DNA of 64,000 bases from CAYGBW01 sp964348185 (lineage in GTDB: Bacteria > Desulfobacterota > BSN033 > WVXP01), in NCBI GenBank assembly GCA_964348185.1, contig CAYGBW010000093.1, positions 10,376-74,375 on the forward strand, written 5' to 3'. The first letter of the stretch is position 1. Every line of letters begins with the position of its first letter. Both the position numbers and the translations under genes were made by a program. Below are positions 61,243-64,000 of this stretch, piece after piece. Below the pieces are notes generated by a model. The model ran no database searches and had not been told where the DNA came from. It saw only the letters and a program-made list of their open reading frames with translations.

Positions 61243-62511
61243 ATGAAATCGAGTGAAGAGAAGGGCGTTCTCAAACTCATCGACGAAAGACGGGATGGAA
61301 TCGTCGAATTCTTGAAAAGACTCCTATCCTTTCCCAGCGTGACGGGAGAGGAGCTGGAAATTCAGAGATTCATCGCGAATAAACTGAAAACCCTGGGCCT
61401 TGACGTTGACATGTGGGAACCGGATCATGAGGAGCTGAAAGGGCACCCCGCTTATGTCCCTGTTGAACAGGGGTACGCGAATCGCCCCAATGTTGTGGGA
61501 ACGTACAAAGGAACGGGAAAAGGAAAGTCCCTCCTTTTTAACGGCCATGTGGACGTCATTCCTCCTGGACCCTTGGATTCCTGGAAACACGGACCCTGGG
61601 AGCAAGACATAGCGGAGGGTCGGCTATACGGAAGAGGGGCTTCAGACATGAAGAGTGGCTTGGCAGCCATGACCATGGCCCTTGATGCGCTAACGCGTTT
61701 GAATGTAGAGTTGAAAGGGGATGTAATCCTCGAATACACCGTGGATGAAGAGCAGAGTGGCAACGGGACGTTGGCGTGTGTCATGCGGGGATACCAGGCT
61801 GATGCCGGTATCTGTTGTGAGACGAGTAGCCTTCACGTGCAGCCGGCGTGTATCGGGAGGATTTGGTTTGAGATTCTTGTCCGTGGGAAACCCGCAGGGA
61901 TTCAGAGGCGATGGGAAGGCGTCAATGCGATTGACAAAGGTTATGCCATCACCGAAGCCGTTTCCCGCCTGGAAAAAATCAGAATCGATGAACTGAGACA
62001 CCCCCTCTATCCTGACAACCGAAGCACCCTTCCCTGTATGGTTGGGGTATTTCAAGCAGGATCCTTTGTGAGCGCATTCCCAGACACGTGTCTGCTCAAG
62101 GGAAGCATCGCGACCCTGCCCGGGGAGGACACCGACGAGGTGAAAAAGCGTTTCGTCGAGCATATACTGGCGTTCTCAAAAACAGATCCTTGGCTCCGTA
62201 ACCAACCGCCTGAAGTCAGATTTGTCGGCTACTGTGGCGACCCGGCTGAAATACCTCCGGATCACCCCATTGTGGCGACCTTGAGTGAGCGATTCAAGGA
62301 CGTCGTCGGGCAGGAACCACAGATCACGGGGAGACAAGGCGCAGCGGATACGAGATACCTCATCAAATATGGCGATACGCCGACTGTCATTTTTGGACCG
62401 GGTCTTACCGAGCAGATGCACGCGACCAATGAATGGGTCAACCTTGACGACGTGGTGACGGCAACCAAGATTCTCGCACTGACCATCATGGATTGGTGCG
62501 GCTATCAATAG
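61243..62511 (+). CDS. M20 (ArgE/DapE-like) deacylase
   Basis: Di-zinc amidohydrolase/peptidase of the M20 family. Seen in 422 residues: LLFNGHVDVIPPG (first metal His and Asp), GRGASDMKSGLAAMTMAL, catalytic Glu in VDEEQSGNGT, and the terminal HATNEWVNL region. In this context it could open a ureido or amide bond of a purine or pyrimidine breakdown product, as allantoate or carbamoyl amidohydrolases do, but the sequence fits the ArgE/DapE group more generally. The assignment to nucleobase breakdown is inference. Confidence 0.82.
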   Translation: MKSSEEKGVLKLIDERRDGIVEFLKRLLSFPSVTGEELEIQRFIANKLKTLGLDVDMWEPDHEELKGHPAYVPVEQGYANRPNVVGTYKGTGKGKSLLFNGHVDVIPPGPLDSWKHGPWEQDIAEGRLYGRGASDMKSGLAAMTMALDALTRLNVELKGDVILEYTVDEEQSGNGTLACVMRGYQADAGICCETSSLHVQPACIGRIWFEILVRGKPAGIQRRWEGVNAIDKGYAITEAVSRLEKIRIDELRHPLYPDNRSTLPCMVGVFQAGSFVSAFPDTCLLKGSIATLPGEDTDEVKKRFVEHILAFSKTDPWLRNQPPEVRFVGYCGDPAEIPPDHPIVATLSERFKDVVGQEPQITGRQGAADTRYLIKYGDTPTVIFGPGLTEQMHATNEWVNLDDVVTATKILALTIMDWCGYQ

Positions 62512-62580
62512 AAAGGGACCCGTGGAGACGAGTCGGTGGAATCGAAGAGCAAAAGCTCAAAAGGTGAATAGAGAGAGAGA

Positions 62581-63768
62581 ATGACCATGGGAAACCTCGA
62601 GGTGGAGTTTGCAGGAGTCAAGATGCGCAATCCCCTGATCCTGGCTTCGGCAACACCGACTTGGGATGGTGAGCGGACGAACTTGGGTTGGAAAGCAGGG
62701 GCCGGTGGGGTTATTCCGAAGAGTTTTGCACCGCCCTCAAGATGGGCTCAGCATCCTCGTTGTGGGCGAATGAAACTCATCAAGCACGGGAAGCATAGAA
62801 TTGGAATGGTGAACATTGAGTTGTATACGACGATGACCCTGCAGGATTGGCTCGACGAGGAGTTGGATAAGGCTCATGAAGGGGAAAACACAATTATCGC
62901 AAGCGTCGTAGCCCACCCAGACCCAGAAGATACGGCGAAGAACGCCAAAGTCATTGAAGATACAGGTAGAGTTGTCGCGTTTGAAATCAATGTGTCCTGT
63001 CCCATGCCTGCAGGGGCGGACAGGGTTGGCTTTCAGATGGGCAACGATCCCGGCAGTTGCTACAGACAGGTTGAAGGGGTAAAAAAGGCCGTGACCCTTC
63101 CAGTTGGGATCAAACTGACTCCAACCACACACAATATGGTGCCTATGGCCAAGGCGGCCGAAGAGGCTGGTGCCGATTTTCTCACCATAGGAAACTCCGT
63201 CCGTTCCTTCGCTGGGGTCGATATCGCCACAGGCTTGCCTCGGTTGGCGGCTTACGGGGGGTATAGCGGCCCTGGGATCAAGCCAATCACTCAACGCCAT
63301 GTCTCCGAGGTGGCCAAGGCCGTCAGTACCCCGATCTCTGCCTGTGGGGGTATTAGCACTTGGGAAGACGTTGTCGAATACATGATGCTCGGGGCAACAA
63401 CAGTCCAGATTTGTACCAGTATCATGTGGCATGGCTACGGTTATTTTCAGAAGCTTCTCACCGGTCTTTCGGACTATATGGACCGTGAACGCCTCGATTC
63501 TTTTGAGAGCATTCGCGGAAAAGCCCTGCCCCATATTGTAACGATCGATGAGTTGGCGACGAGACCGCCGATGGTCGCACGGGTCGATTCAGAGGCATGT
63601 ATTAATCTGACCAAAGGGGGGTGTGAGCAGTGTGGGAAGGTGTGTTTTTACGGCGCCATTGAATTCACCCCAAAGCTCAAACTCATTCCTGAGCGCTGCG
63701 ACGGGTGTGGGTTGTGTACCGAAATCTGCCCGGTACAGGCGTTGGAGCTGGCTCGCAAAGGTTCTTAA
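62581..63768 (+). CDS. preA: Dihydropyrimidine dehydrogenase catalytic-type subunit (PreA-like) with ferredoxin domain
   Basis: FMN TIM-barrel enzyme of the dihydroorotate/dihydropyrimidine dehydrogenase group with a C-terminal ferredoxin domain. Seen in 395 residues: VKMRNPLILASATPTWDGER, FEINVSCPMP, LPVGIKLTPTTHNMVPMAKA, and clusters CEQCGKVC plus CDGCGLCTEICP. The second cluster is a normal Cx2Cx2Cx3CP; the first lacks its usual first Cys, with another Cys eight residues before. PreT-type partner is not in the window. Reduction or oxidation of uracil or thymine is the likely reaction; starting ATG could be 62581 or 62587. Confidence 0.83.
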   Translation: MTMGNLEVEFAGVKMRNPLILASATPTWDGERTNLGWKAGAGGVIPKSFAPPSRWAQHPRCGRMKLIKHGKHRIGMVNIELYTTMTLQDWLDEELDKAHEGENTIIASVVAHPDPEDTAKNAKVIEDTGRVVAFEINVSCPMPAGADRVGFQMGNDPGSCYRQVEGVKKAVTLPVGIKLTPTTHNMVPMAKAAEEAGADFLTIGNSVRSFAGVDIATGLPRLAAYGGYSGPGIKPITQRHVSEVAKAVSTPISACGGISTWEDVVEYMMLGATTVQICTSIMWHGYGYFQKLLTGLSDYMDRERLDSFESIRGKALPHIVTIDELATRPPMVARVDSEACINLTKGGCEQCGKVCFYGAIEFTPKLKLIPERCDGCGLCTEICPVQALELARKGS

Positions 63769-63820
63769 CTAGTCGTCACTGAAAAATGTCCCTGGAGCGA
63801 ACATTACGGAGTTTTTGGGG

Positions 63821-64000
63821 CTACCCGTCTTGGCGAAGGGAGTGTCCCCGAAGGGGCGAGATTCCGCTGTCTGAGGCCGCGAGGCCGAGTTCGGAAGATC
63901 GAACGACCTCGACCCCTGCTGAGCTAAGCCCCCTTTCAACAGCCTTGGCCATCTGTTCGGTGTTTCCTGATTTCGAATCGTACACAATCAGTACCTTAGC
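63821..64000 (-). pseudogene. Flavodoxin fragment at the right edge
   Basis: The minus strand reads KVLIVYDSKSGNTEQMAKAV and GLSSAGVEVV, the N-terminal beta-strand and phosphate-binding loop of flavodoxins, and enters the window from the right. After about 35 residues the match fails, and the frame stops at 63821, so only about 60 codons are present where flavodoxins have about 140 or more. The start codon may be just outside the window. It is either a truncated pseudogene or a frame-shifted gene; the frame before the edge cannot be checked. Confidence 0.55.

Noticed and set aside
1..64000. tRNA genes, rRNA genes or CRISPR arrays
   Set aside because: The gaps between genes were scanned by eye for GGTTCRA-type T-loops, CCA-adjacent stems and regularly spaced repeats; none was convincing.

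Overview
The window looks like chromosomal DNA of an anaerobic Gram-negative bacterium of the former Deltaproteobacteria (Desulfobacterota). This is an inference from a moderately GC-rich sequence carrying a type II secretion operon, LolB-like and lipoprotein genes, a bactofilin, a DUF4911-type protein, NifU/NifS, selA, a cobalamin-binding radical SAM enzyme, and dispersed inverted repeats of a kind I associate with that group. No rRNA, tRNA, CRISPR array, complete insertion sequence or prophage was seen.

Layout. 0-5 kb (+): a 5'-truncated B12/radical SAM enzyme, selA, an RluD-type pseudouridine synthase and pgeF, tightly overlapped. 5-9 kb (-): M42 peptidase and patatin phospholipase, a small secreted protein, and a PilZ protein preceded by a coupled 49-codon ORF. 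9-11 kb (+): nifU-nifS behind a clear promoter. 11-18.3 kb: a sodium:solute symporter, a MurU-like nucleotidyltransferase with an AmgK-like sugar kinase, a sigma-54 activator without a receiver domain, a secreted DUF4412-like protein and a NUDIX hydrolase. 18.3-29.4 kb (-): one long operon of a promoter, a truncated tatD, an isochorismatase-family hydrolase and gspC-D-parA-E-F-G-H-I-J-K plus NUDIX; gspL, gspM and a prepilin peptidase are absent. 29.5-36 kb: ABC-F ATPase, hybrid histidine kinase, secreted M23 peptidase with bactofilin (divergent promoters), and an unknown 399-residue protein. 36.2-39.7 kb: a four-gene operon (formyltransferase-like, HAD-like, rhomboid, ferritin-like) lying between two direct copies of a 97-bp palindromic repeat. 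39.8-51 kb: PfkB kinase, a second isochorismatase-family hydrolase, a membrane protein with a C-terminal helix-hairpin-helix domain, TIM-barrel/DUF4911/M48 genes, TPR and LolB-like lipoproteins, MoaD-like, XRE-cupin, DUF2007-like and a TPR membrane protein, with several repeat-rich gaps. One gap holds a broken four-helix-bundle (23S rRNA IVP-like) gene inside perfect 25-bp inverted repeats.

51-64 kb (+): a coherent nucleobase uptake and catabolism island. It holds a class V aminotransferase with a promoter and about 240-nt leader, a BMP-type nucleoside ABC transporter (ATPase, two permeases, binding protein), a xanthine-dehydrogenase-type molybdenum hydroxylase whose large subunit is split into two overlapping genes, its FAD and 2Fe-2S subunits, an M20 deacylase and a PreA-like dihydropyrimidine dehydrogenase. 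A truncated flavodoxin lies on the opposite strand at the right edge.

The most unusual points are the ParA ATPase inside the T2SS operon, the tatD remnant and promoter heading that operon, the 97-bp repeats bracketing one operon, the IVP remnant, and the purine/pyrimidine island with its split hydroxylase. All coordinates, promoters and repeat comparisons were read by hand; functional assignments rest on motif recognition.
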